Origin: Symsagittifera roscoffensis
Taxonomy: Eukaryota > Xenacoelomorpha > Acoela > Convolutidae
Direction of reading: 5' to 3'
DNA length: 64,000 bases
NCBI RefSeq assembly: GCF_963678635.1
Contig: NC_087071.1
Coordinates: 7,703,624-7,767,623 of the forward strand
Under the pieces are notes generated by a model, which was not told the DNA's origin, did not search any database, and was given only the letters and a program-made list of their open reading frames with translations. Position 1 is the stretch's first letter; every line of letters starts with the position of its first letter. The translations under genes and the position numbers were made by a program. Below, in pieces: positions 41,801-53,800 of this stretch.

Positions 41801-44800
41801 TGCGCGAAAGGTCGAATGAGGGAAATTTTTTTTAGCCATTCAGATTTCATTATTCGTATACAAATAAGCATGTAAGATATGAAGTTATTTTGCTTATTCA
41901 GGGATAAAATCAGTCCGTTTTGGGCTGTTTAATGGTCGTTTTTGTTTGACAGTTTTCCTGTGTTTTGGCCATCGCACATGAGAATATCCCCCAGTTTTGT
42001 TCAGTGTTTTTAGAAACCGATCCATTAGCAGAGCAATTCTTTTCATAGAAAGTGATAATTGAGTCTTTAAACAGACTAACGTAATGCAGCTGACGCATAA
42101 TTGATTGACAGACTTGAGAAAAAGCTCAGTTTTGGATATTTTGACTCTAATTAAGCACGATTTGTCAAAAAACTTTTGCACGATTTAAAGCACGATTTGT
42201 ATGGGATCGGGTTTTTTATTTGATTTATTAATTTTTTTTTGAAACGCTTAAGAAAGATATTTCACTTTTCAAAAAATCTCCTTCTCAAAAAATACTCAAA
42301 AAATGGTACCAATGGGAAGACCTCCCGCTATTCTGTGTGCCCGCATAAGTTCCTAGTCTCTCTTTAACTTACCCCACATTCTACAGCCTTTGAAAAAGTG
42401 CGTGGGTGGAATTTTTGACTCATTTTTTTTCTGATTTTCTCGAAATTACCATCTCAAATCTGAAATTTTTGCGTCAATAGACAGAACAGGCTTTGAGAAC
42501 TTCTCCTGAAAGAGGAACTACGCCCAATTATTTTTTAACACTAAATATTATACCTTCGGAGAAGTCAAATTTTCGATTTTTTGAGACTTTTCAAAAACCG
42601 TCTTCCTCAATCTGAGATTTTGGTTTTAATGGACAGAATGAGTTGTGGGAAGCTCCTCTGCCGAAACGGTTACGTCCAATTTTTGTTACCCCAAAAGTTA
42701 TGACACTCGAAAAAGCCCAATTTTTGTTTTTTTTTATCGTTTCTAGCAGTTTTCGACTACTTGTCTTGAAAACTACCATCCCAAATCTGAGATTTTGGAT
42801 TCAATTAAAAGAGAAAGATTTGAGTGAATAGCGCTTGGGTAAGCCCTCACTCACGTTCAATTCTCTCACAAAAAAGTTTTGGCCTTCAGAAAAGTCAATG
42901 TGTTTTGATTTCTTGTCCGTTTTTTTGAAACTTTTTGACTTCTCGAAAACAACTCTAGTCCAAATTAGGGGCAAAACAAAAATTTTCGTGCACAATATAA
43001 CGCGTGACGAATTATAGCTCAGTTGAGAAGCCACTTTACAGTGCAGCGTTTGAAGTTTGCGCTCTCATTTGCTTATTGTTCTGATTCTGCTAAAAGATTG
43101 ATCTGATATAAAAATTGGTCTGCTAAAATTTTTTTATTTATTGAGTTCAGTTTTTTGTTGATTGACAGGTGACGAAGGATGGGGAGGAGGATGTAGTGTA
43201 TGCAGTGGACTACAATCATAAACGGGAGAGACACTTGAACGGATGCACGATGGATGTCATGTCCAGGTAGATAACCATATCATAGTGTCTATGAACGTCA
43301 TTTTTCTTGTTTTCTTTCAGAAAATGTGTTCTCGCTCACTGCTTCATTTTATTTGTTCAAAGGAAGGCAAACTCCACTATCGAATAGCAAAAGTGTTTAG
43401 GCCATGAAAAATGTGATCGACTTCGAGTTTCGAAAATGGAATTTAATATCAGATTTTCCAGTGGGATGAATAAATGATCAATTTATCCATTTCTCTCAAA
43501 GTGGGTTAATTTTATCAGAAAGCGTCAAAAAGAATTTGTTTTAGTGGTTCGAAGACCTTTAAGGTCATATCTTTGGTTTTGGAAAAAATCAGTCCTTTTT
43601 TGTAATTGCGTTAAACTCAGTTGGCTATGCAATTACAATACCGGTTTATGAGAAATCAAGCGCCAATTTTTGTTCTAAACGTCACCATTCATCTATACTG
43701 ACCTCCAAAAATGTCGTATGCTTAAGACTGAGTTTATTTTTATATTTTGTTCCCCAAAAATTGATCGAACTGTAGTGAAATAATGATGTCCAAACTCATC
43801 TATGGTTCTTTGCTTGAGGTCCCACATTCTGATAACAGATGCATACAATGGCACTTATGTGGGGGAGAAGAGACCAGTGAGAGATGAGCAGCTAACTGTT
43901 AATATTATGAGCACTCTGAGAGAGAGGGGCAATGTGCTCATTTGTATAGACACTGCTGGGAGAGTATTAGGTTAATTGTTTTGATTTTGTTAATAAACGA
44001 AACATCAAGTCTCTAATTCTAATTACAAAAGCAATGTAAATCAATGTTTGGGTTTAATTAATATAATTAATAAATTCAAAATTTTGGTTTTAAGTGTAAA
44101 GTTTAGGTGTTAAATGAATTAAAACTATTTCAGTGATTTTAATCAAACTTTGAGCCCGTCACTGGTTTTAAAGATAAAATCGAGAAGCTGCCGAGATAAG
44201 GATTGGGTGTTCTTTTTGTAAAGGGCTAAACAACCAAACTTAGTGTTTGTGCAAGCATCGATGACTTTGTGAATTTGTTGGCTGCTTGTTTTTTTTTTCA
44301 CCGTTAAAGCGTCATTAGCAAAACCTTAGCTGAGATATGAAGAAAGCTTGAAGTCATAAAAAATCATGTGACTTGTTTCGTTTTTTATGTGCGATATTGC
44401 ACAGCAAATGAGTACTCTGTTTGTGATATTTCCAGAACTGGCGCAGCTGCTGGACAATCTGTGGCGCAATGAGGAGAGTGGACTGAACCAGTACTCTCTC
44501 GCCCTTCTCTCCCACATGAGTCACAACACTGTCGAGTTTGCCAAAAGCCACATGGAATGGATGAGCGACAGGTGGGTTAACTACGAAACAAAATTGAGAC
44601 CAGCAAAAATTGCTATTTTATCGATTGCGATTTAAAAAAAAAATGAGATTTTCAATTTTTTTACTGATCTGCGACTATTAGAGATAAAACAGAGAACTAA
44701 TGGAGAACAATAGAGAACATAGAACGAAATGTTCTAATTATTTTATCGGCTCTTTTTCCTTTTCCCTCACCTGCAAATTTTTATATTTGAAGTTACTGTT

Positions 44801-47800
44801 CACTTTGTCCGATTGTCATGAAAATTGACATACAGACTGATTAGGCAATGACAAACATATTTGGTCTTCATAATCAACCTTGTAAAACTAGTCGTTAGAC
44901 CATAAAATTCATGTTTGAGTGAGATGGGGGGGGGGGGGGGGGGAGGAAAAAGAGCCGTTTTATCTTTTTAATTGAAGAAAAGGCGGCGTTCTTTTCAATT
45001 ACTATAGTTGGAAGGAATACAAGCGAACATTTCTGCGAAAAATTGTTATCGTGCTCACAAATTGTTATTCTGCTCAGCTTGCAAATGATGATCTACTCAT
45101 TTCAAGAACAATTTGCAAATTGGTACATACAATGTTTTTTTACTTCTATGTTGACATTTCTCATAAAAACGCAAATTTGCTGTAATTGCAATCAAAAAGT
45201 ATTTTTTTGTGGTTAGATTAATGACACAGTTTGAGTCGGACAGAACAAATCCGTTCGCATTCAAGAACCTCAAACTTTGTCACTCGCTGGAAGATCTGAA
45301 GAGACTCACAGACCCCAAGGTCATTCTGGCTACACAGCCGGATCTCCAATCTGGATTCGCAAAGGACCTGTTTGTCCAGTGGTGCCAGGTAAATAATTTC
45401 TAAATATTGGAAAGTAGTTTAACTTTCTTAATCATAGAGGAAGAAGGCTGACAAGCGTATTAAAATAACTGCAGTTGTTGCTGAAATTACATAATAATCT
45501 GAATTTTGTAATTGAAGAACATGTGAAGATTATGTAATTAAACGTGCTATGAATTGTATGCCGATTTTCTGAAATGATTGTTCCATTTTTGGCAGTATTG
45601 TGGTAGTAGTTTGCTATGTTGTCTTTGAAATGAGTGAATTGACAACATTTCCCGATTGTTTTTAGGACCCGAAGAACTCTGTAATTTTCACCCAGAGGAC
45701 TGGCCAGGGCACTCTTGCTCGCCTGTTGATTGACAGACCAGAGACCAAAGCAGTGGCAATTGATGTGAAAAAGAGAGTTTTGCTTGAGGGAGAAGAACTT
45801 CAACAATATATGTTGCAGAAGGTAAAAATATATTCCGTTCGTGTTTATTTTTGGCCCGATGATTACGCTTGCGAAGCAAAGTGTTATAGTACGAACTTTC
45901 TTTTTTTCCAACCTAAGACGCAAATTTTGTTGCGATTAAGTCGCAAATATTGTTGCTACTTAAAGCTACAATATTTGCTGCATCGAATTGGCATGACAGC
46001 TTATTTGTTGCACCTTTACAAATGATTGATAACATGTTCTTTGACATTCGAATAGTTATAAATTTACACAGTTGATGCATTTTTAATTCATCAAGTGAGC
46101 CTAAAAAGCTATTTGTTTCAAACATCATAGCAATAATAAAATTTCGATTCCAGAAATTTTCTAACTCAATATATCTCGCATTTTTTTGAAATGCATGATT
46201 TATACATAATGTGGCTTTATAGTTTGCAATTTATTACATGCAAAATTGTATCTTTTTGTATTTGGTGTTACTTTTGCTGCATGGAAGTGGCAATTTATTA
46301 GAATATGTAGGTGCGTTTTTGGTGGCTAGTTTTCGGGGATTTTAAGCGTTCTTGGCTGATTGGTTAGTGCGTGAGACTCAAATTTGCTAGGTCGCAGACT
46401 TTTGCTAATTGGAATTTTTGTTAAGTCGAGTTTTTGCAAATTCTCTTATGTCACTTGATAGAGCGTCTTTTTGGTCGTGTTCTCGCAAGTGCTTGCGAAC
46501 CGCAGCTTCCTCTGTTTCAAATTCGGGAGGATTTTATTGACCATTGTTGCCCAGTGATGTCCGTTTAAATGAATGAAAATAAGAGTGAAGATCGACGTGT
46601 TGCAAAATTATTTCAAGCTCCGTCAGTACAATTCAAATTGTTTTTCCTTGATTTGTTGCTTTAAAATTAAAGTTTTTTGTTTAAATTTTTCTTGGACAGT
46701 TTTTCACATTTAAATGAATTGAAATCTAATTCTTTATCGGAAGTACATTACTGTTGATGCCGCAAACGTTCATAGATTAACTTAATAGCTTTATCTGTTA
46801 AATCGTTCTTTAATTTAATAATAATTTCAAGCGTTGGCTTTGAAAAAAATGGTTAATTTATTATCTTTTCACTTATAATTCAGCTGATTTAGCATAGGTT
46901 TTTAGCCAAAGAACTACTTAATACTTAAAAATTCATCGTGGCGTTTTATTGCATTGGTAGTGATGGTGCCCTGGACTAGTTTTATTGCGGATTTAAATCG
47001 CATGTACGCTGCAGTTTGCGAGGTGGGGTTTTCAGTAATCATAGCTCAGAGTACCTTAATAAGATGACGGAGTGAAAGTGTAATGATGATTTTGATCATT
47101 TTGATTTCCATCAGGCCCAGACATCACTCATTAGCGTAAACTTAATGGACAATCTAACAAAACTGCAATAATTTGTGATAAAGAAAATTTTGATAAAATA
47201 TGAATTTTGGACCGTCAATAGCAATTTTTAAGTGTTCAAATTTGACTCAAATATTTATCTTATTAGGTGTAAGAGAAAGAAGTGGTTTTCACTTAAATAT
47301 GTCTCGATTATTTTTTTTCGGAAACAGTTAAATTATGTTCAGGCTTCATTTTGATTTGACTTATTGATTTTTTTCTGGTTAAAAGAATGCAAACTCCACT
47401 ATCGAACTGCAAAAGTGAAAAGGTCACGAAAAACATGATTGACTTCTAGTTCCAAAAATGGAGTTTAAATTTCGGAATTCCCAGTGGAATGGCAAAATAT
47501 GATCCAGTTTTCTCTCATTTGGATAACCAATCAGGAACAGAATTTTAAACTTGAAGAGCTTTAACTTGTTATATTGTTTTCTGTGGAAAGTGGAAATAGT
47601 TCAAAAAAAGCTTATCTCAACTTTCTTTCTTGTTTACTTGTTCTTGTAATTTTTTCCAACTGTCTGTTGGCAATTTTTTTAATTCGGAAAAAATTTGGGT
47701 GCTGAAAATGTTCTACTATATATTTTTCCTCACTTTCGTCGATAGTCGGAGCAATTGTACTTATAAAATGTTTTCAGGCGAGGTTATTGTACAAACAAAT

Positions 47801-50800
47801 GTAGAAATATCTCTGTAATGTACTTTATGTGTGTTTGTGTGTGTTAAATAGCAACATGAGGCAGAGGCTAAACAGGACAGAGATGGAAAAAAGAGACCCA
47901 AGAAAGAAGTGAAGGAAGTTATCAACACTCTAGGTGGTAAGTTCGGGTGAACCTCTCATGTGCGAAAAGCCGAATGTACGAAAATTTTATCAGCCAATCA
48001 GATTTCCTAATTCACACATACGCGGTAAAATCAGTCGGCTTTTTGGGAAAGTTTAAGGCATTGATTTGATGGGAATTTTTGCGCATTCGGTGCTTCGCGT
48101 ATGGTAATAGACCTCAGTAAGGTCAGAAACAGTCTGCATTGTTATGTAGCTGTCAAAAATTCAAAACTGACATATTAGTTGAACAATTCCTCTGTCAATT
48201 AAAACATAAGGGGGCTTTGTCTATAGAATTTCAAGGGGTTTTGTGTGAAATGACTTGACAGTGCTTGTTATAAGTCACCCAACCGTGCTTGTCTGTTGGA
48301 AAGAGTTTGTCGAAAAATTGAAATCGCTGAAATTCTGCTTGTTTCAAGAGGTACTCAAAATCGTTTTAAATCACTCAACTAATCATGTGAGTATAGATAA
48401 TCATAGACGCACGGTCTTTTAAGTTAATCTACTGCTTATCCATTTTTTGCTTAAAGGTGACATTGTAATGGACACTGAAGACGAAGATGAGGAGGACGAG
48501 GTGGTGGGAGGGCTGAAGAGGGGGGTGGGGGGAGGGGCAGCAGGGGGTGACTCATCTAGTGATGAGGAGAACGAAGAGATGCTGATGGAGAAACTGTGGA
48601 AAAATAGGCAAGAGACCACAGATTTTTTTTTTCATACTTGTAATTCACACCGGATCCCGTTAATTATTTCTCCCCGTTTGTACCGACTGAAGATTGACCA
48701 TATAAAGAACTTATAATTCTACTAAATATATGCAAAATTTGTACCGTGTAACGACTGATTTAAACTGCCGCTAAGTCGATTTTTGTATTCACGTTCAGAT
48801 ATATCGTTGTTTACACTGGCGAGCGTAGTGTATTAGTTAAACTTTACTTTTTTTGAAGCTTACTCACATATGGGGGCACGATTTATATAATCACGATCTA
48901 AAGCATTGTAATTTTCGTAGCATCTGGGTCGTATTTCTCCTTTTTCTTATTTCACTTTATTAACTTGTTTTTTTTTTGTCGTTTTCTTGCTAGGTTACTA
49001 CTATGATAGAGAGGTCCCGCATGCAGTTGGCATGTAATAATTTGAAAACTAATTTCTGTGTGAAATTCTGTTTTTTCAAATTATGTTGAGTCAGAAATTT
49101 TTTAGATTAAAAGTTGTAATTGAAATATTGTTTACATGAAAAAAAAAAATAAAAAAAGTGATCGCTGTAACTTATTTAACGGTTTAAAAAGCAGTTTTTT
49201 TAATTTAACTACATAAAAAAACTGGAATTTTCCCATTTTGTTGCAGGATTTTTGTCGCGAGATATTAAACATGAGCTAGATTAACGTGGTAAAACTCTTC
49301 GCTGATTTTTTGCTACTCTTGTAAAATGACTATCGCTAGTACAGAAGTTACAGGTTAAATATTCTAAGCAAAATATGGTTTCGAGGGGAGAACTCGTAGA
49401 TAACCTTATTTTTAAACCAAACTTATACTATTAAATATCAAGGTTATTAAGAGTAATGCACGTAGTGAAAACTCTTTTATAGGTCTTGTTGTTTTTTTTT
49501 ACAGGAAAAAGTCTTAAAATTTGTTCATGCTCAATTTTGATTTTTCGCGATTTGATTTGTGATTTCTTTTTAAGGTCAGTGCATTTCTATTGTTTAAAGG
49601 AAGGCAAACTCCACTATTGAACAGCAAAAGTGGAAAGGTCACGAAAAACGCGATGGACTTCTAATTTTGAAAATGGAAAATAATTATCAGATTTCCCAGC
49701 GAAATAAAAGTTTTACCTATTGATCCAGTTTTCTCAAATTGGGTTAACAAAAAGTGTCAATCATAAATTGTTCTACAAATTCAAAGAGCATTTTATTCGA
49801 AATTCAAAAGTTGCAGATTTTTGAAAAAACAAGTCGGTTTTTTTTTCAATTTCCTTGCGTTCATTACTCTTTTCCAACTGTCAGTTGGCTATGTTCTTCA
49901 ATATTCTGATGTGACCAACTCCTGTTTTTAGACCTCGCGACTTCTTCGTGGACACCGACTGCAACAAGCCAAGCGTGTTTAAACCCACCAAACGCGCACC
50001 CGTCATGTTCCCACACAGGTTTGAACTATAAGTTAATATACGCTGATATGATATGCTGAAATATGTCATATACACAATTTAGGATAGCCAAAGAGTCGTG
50101 GATTACTATGGATTTTTATGGAGGGAATATAGCAAAATGTTTTTGGATTTTTGATTGATATGCTCAAAGCAAAATGAAAAAGTTATTAATTGATCCAGTT
50201 TTTTTTCTAAATGGTATAAAAAGCGTGATTCATTTTTTCTTCGAAGTTTTCATTTAAGTTTTGTTCAGTTTCTTTGAGTTCTATTATACTTTTCAATTTG
50301 TATGTTGACTATGTTTATTTAATAAGCAATACTTCGTCCCATAAAGGCATGAAAAATATTATTATTTCATATTAAAAGGACGAAATTTTAGAATTTAAAA
50401 TTATTTCAGTAATATTTTCATCAAATAAATGCTAACTCTTTTTGAAAGTTTTCAATAATTTCGGAAAATAAACATCGAAAGAAAGCCACACAATCGGAAT
50501 TCTGCTAAAACGATGTTTAAGAAGGAGTTGTTTAAATAAGAAAACAAGGAGTGTTATAAGTAACATCACTTAATTAATTAAGATGATTTATCCACGGGGG
50601 AAAGGACCAACACAAGAGCTGTACAGCTCATCACGGCGTACCGCTGTTGTGCTCCTGTTTAAGAACTACATGCAATTATTATTTTTTTTTTGTTATTTTT
50701 CTGGGCTGGGTAATGTTGCTTCACCCTCAAGCAACGAGCACGGATCATGGTGGGCCTCGAACATCCGACCTTTCGAGTGAGAGGCGGAGACGTAACCACT

Positions 50801-53800
50801 TCACCACCGCTCCCCTAACTTCGGCTCCTGTTTAGAGACCGAGTGTTGAAATGGGATGACTATGGGGAGCCGATAGATCCAGACATGTTCACAGATCCAG
50901 ACTTGGTGGCCAAAGAGAGAGGAGACAGACAGAACAGACAGCAACTGAAACAGCAGAGTCAGCAACCAACTGAGGTAATGGAGAAAAGCTCTGTGATAGA
51001 TAAAAAATAAGAGGCCACTGACAAGAGCTGTTAAGAAATTATTAATGATCTCCATGGCAGATTTCTGTGCGGGTATTTTTTTGGATTCTACCAAAACGCA
51101 TTTGGATAAGTCAAGCAAAAGGAAACCGAAAAATGCATAAATTGTTCAATTTTCAGTACCACTGTCAACTAGAAAGCGCGGCTATAAATTGAAATAATAG
51201 GAATTGTGTGAAATCATCAAAAATTTTTAGCTGATGTTGAAAAAAGCAAAGAAAAAAGGTGATATTGAAAAAATCAAAGTGAAAAGAAGCAAAAAAATCA
51301 TTTCTGGCAAAAAATCACTTGCAAAATTTTAAAGTTTATGAAGATACCTAATCGAACACATTTTGATTCAGGTAATACACTTGACCAGTTCGAATTGACA
51401 ATTTTCATTTTCGATAATTTGAATTAACTTATGAATTTAGCGGCTCCCTGTATAAATCACTAATTTGAAATAATGTTTCAAGTTTAACTAATAACGAGGA
51501 TAGATTATCAAATGTGGTCTCATCATTTTTTTCATAGGTAGTGGACTTGACCAGTTCGGAGGAGCGACCCACCAAATGTGTGATAGAAAAGAGAAGTCTG
51601 AAGATCAAGTGTAAATTGGCCTTCATAGACTACGAGGGCAGAAGTGACGGAGACTCAGTCAAGAAGATCATCGCCCACTGCAAACCCAAACAACTCATTC
51701 TAGTCAGAAGTTCAGATGCCAGTGCGAAGGCAGTGGTCGACTACTGCATCAATGACGCTAAGGTGTTTATTTCTTTCTTTCCCTATATTTTGTTAGATTT
51801 TTTAAGAGTAATGAACGTAGTGAGTATACTTATGTAGGTCTTGGTGATTTTTTTAAGTTTTTTTTTCACGCTCAATTTAGATTTTTTTTGCGGTTTGACT
51901 TCTGATTTCTTTTTTTTAGTTCGGTTTATTTATTTTGTCAACAGGAATACAAACTTTAGTATCGAAAATGAAAATTGTAAAGGTCACGTAAAACGTGATC
52001 GACTTCTGGTTTCGAAAGTCGATGTTAAATATCGAATTTCCCAGCGAATTAAAAATTTTACCTATTAATCCAGGTTTCTCAAATTGGGTTAATTTTATCA
52101 AAAAAATGTTTATTTAAATTGTTCTAGAAATGCAAAGAGCTTTAAGGGCATCTATTTTTTTCTTTGAGATTTGAAAAAATATAGTCCCTATTTTTCTGTT
52201 TACTTGCGTTCACTGTCTCTATTCGAACTGTCTTTTGGCTATGTTTTTGTTTATCACACAAAATTAGGCACCCAAAATATTTGTTTGAGTCCTTCGAGTG
52301 ATATATCATTTAAAAGACTTCCAGTGTCGAGAAAAACTGGTTGGCATTTTTTGATTTTTAGTCTAATATCGAGCGAGTGAAGCACATATGCGGTGCATTT
52401 AAAATAGCAATGCAATCAATTGACTTTAAGATAACTGAAATTGATTAAATTCTAGTCGGTTATCATTTTCAAAATTCAATTCATTGTTGTCATTCGGATC
52501 ACGTTGTTTTTAAACTGAAAAAAAATGTGCTGTGTATAAACTAATGCGGAAAGAAACCCAGAAATTGTAATGAACAAAATTTGAACAAAAAATTTTTGAT
52601 TTTTTTTTTTTGCTGAATTCTATAATTGAATTGAATTGACAATTAGCCGCTTTGAATCCTTCATCTCTAATTAATACTGCGCTGAGTTGTTTTCCTGGGA
52701 TGATCAAAAATGCTAGTCGTAATTCAGACTCTTAAAAAGGGAGTGATGTTTTTTTGCTTTTTTTCAGGAAAAGTCTTTAAATTTGTTCAGGCTCAATTTT
52801 ACCTTTCGTAGTTTGACTTATGATTTATTTTCAAGTTCAGTTTATTTGGTTTGTTAAAAGGAAGGCAAACTTCAACATCGAACTGCAGAAGTGTAAAGCT
52901 GACAAAAAAGTGATCGACTTCTAGTTTCGAGAGTTTCAGATTCAATTTTCAGATTTCCCAGCGTAATAAAAAATTTACATATTGATCCAATTTTCTCAAA
53001 TTGGATTCAGTCATAAAGAGTTTTAAGTGCATCTATTTTTTTTAAAGTTCATAAGTTTAGATTTTTTTCAAAAGTTAAGTAATTTTTTTTTCTCTTTGCT
53101 ATCATTGACTCTTTTGTAACTGTCTGTTGGCTATGTTAATATATGAAAAAATGAAACTTTTCATGCATTTCCATACGAAAAGAAAATTAATTGAAGGGTC
53201 TCTGATTACTGATTTTTTTCATACATGGAAATTTTATCTTGAGCATTTTTACATAAACTTAATTTTTTTTTAAATTGAGTTCTTTTCAAAAGTTTTGGGT
53301 TGTGTTCGTAACCGAACACAAGTGATAAAGACCCTGGAAACTCATTTTTTAGAATCACTAAAGGTCTGAAATGTACAATGCATTGGAAACAACCTGAAAA
53401 CAGATGTATTACACAAATGATATAATGAAAGCAGCAAACGTCTTAAGTTTGGTAGAATGCTTCAAAAATCTTAATTTTCTTGAATTCGAAATTTTAATCA
53501 ACCATGTATGGACCAGGGTATACCCAAATTTGCAATATATAATGAAGAAATTTTCAGAGCGTTTTTGAAAAAAAAAATAATCCAGAGAAACGGAAAATAG
53601 AAAATGCTTGTTTGAGTACAAAATTTGTTTTGCGCTGGAAAAAAAAAACTATTTTTTGGGGTAATTTTGAACTGACTTTATTTTTTTGGTGTATCCAGCA
53701 AAAATTGCTAGTCACGCATTTTCCATTTATGAAAATTGTATGATAGGTATTTTTTGCCAAAAATTTTCCTTTTTTTAATTATGATGATACACCGACTTGG

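Larger units (their letters stand above)
34812..43168 (+). other. CPSF2 intron 4, 8.4 kb of nested duplications
   Basis: Starts with a diverged R1 piece (about 34,850-35,070). Tandem A units follow (35,544, 36,565, 37,644), then B unit (38,604-39,356), a GC-rich block (39,357-40,196), B unit (40,197-40,928), a 40 bp exon 5 fragment, A unit (40,969-41,716) and B unit (41,717-42,66x). The stretch 42,67x-43,168 shows no repeat I could place. No alternative exon is evident. Confidence 0.75.

Noticed and set aside
48447-48716. 89-codon ORF starting at 48,447
   Set aside because: It is CPSF2 exon 11 read beyond its donor; the exon model with consistent phases supersedes it.
50751-50818. A tRNA gene on the minus strand
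   Set aside because: A and B boxes are present, but the acceptor stem does not pair and the sequence continues as a SINE-like body.
53409-53760. Minus-strand open frames in CPSF2 intron 14
   Set aside because: They consist mainly of Phe/Lys from A/T homopolymers and have no splice context.
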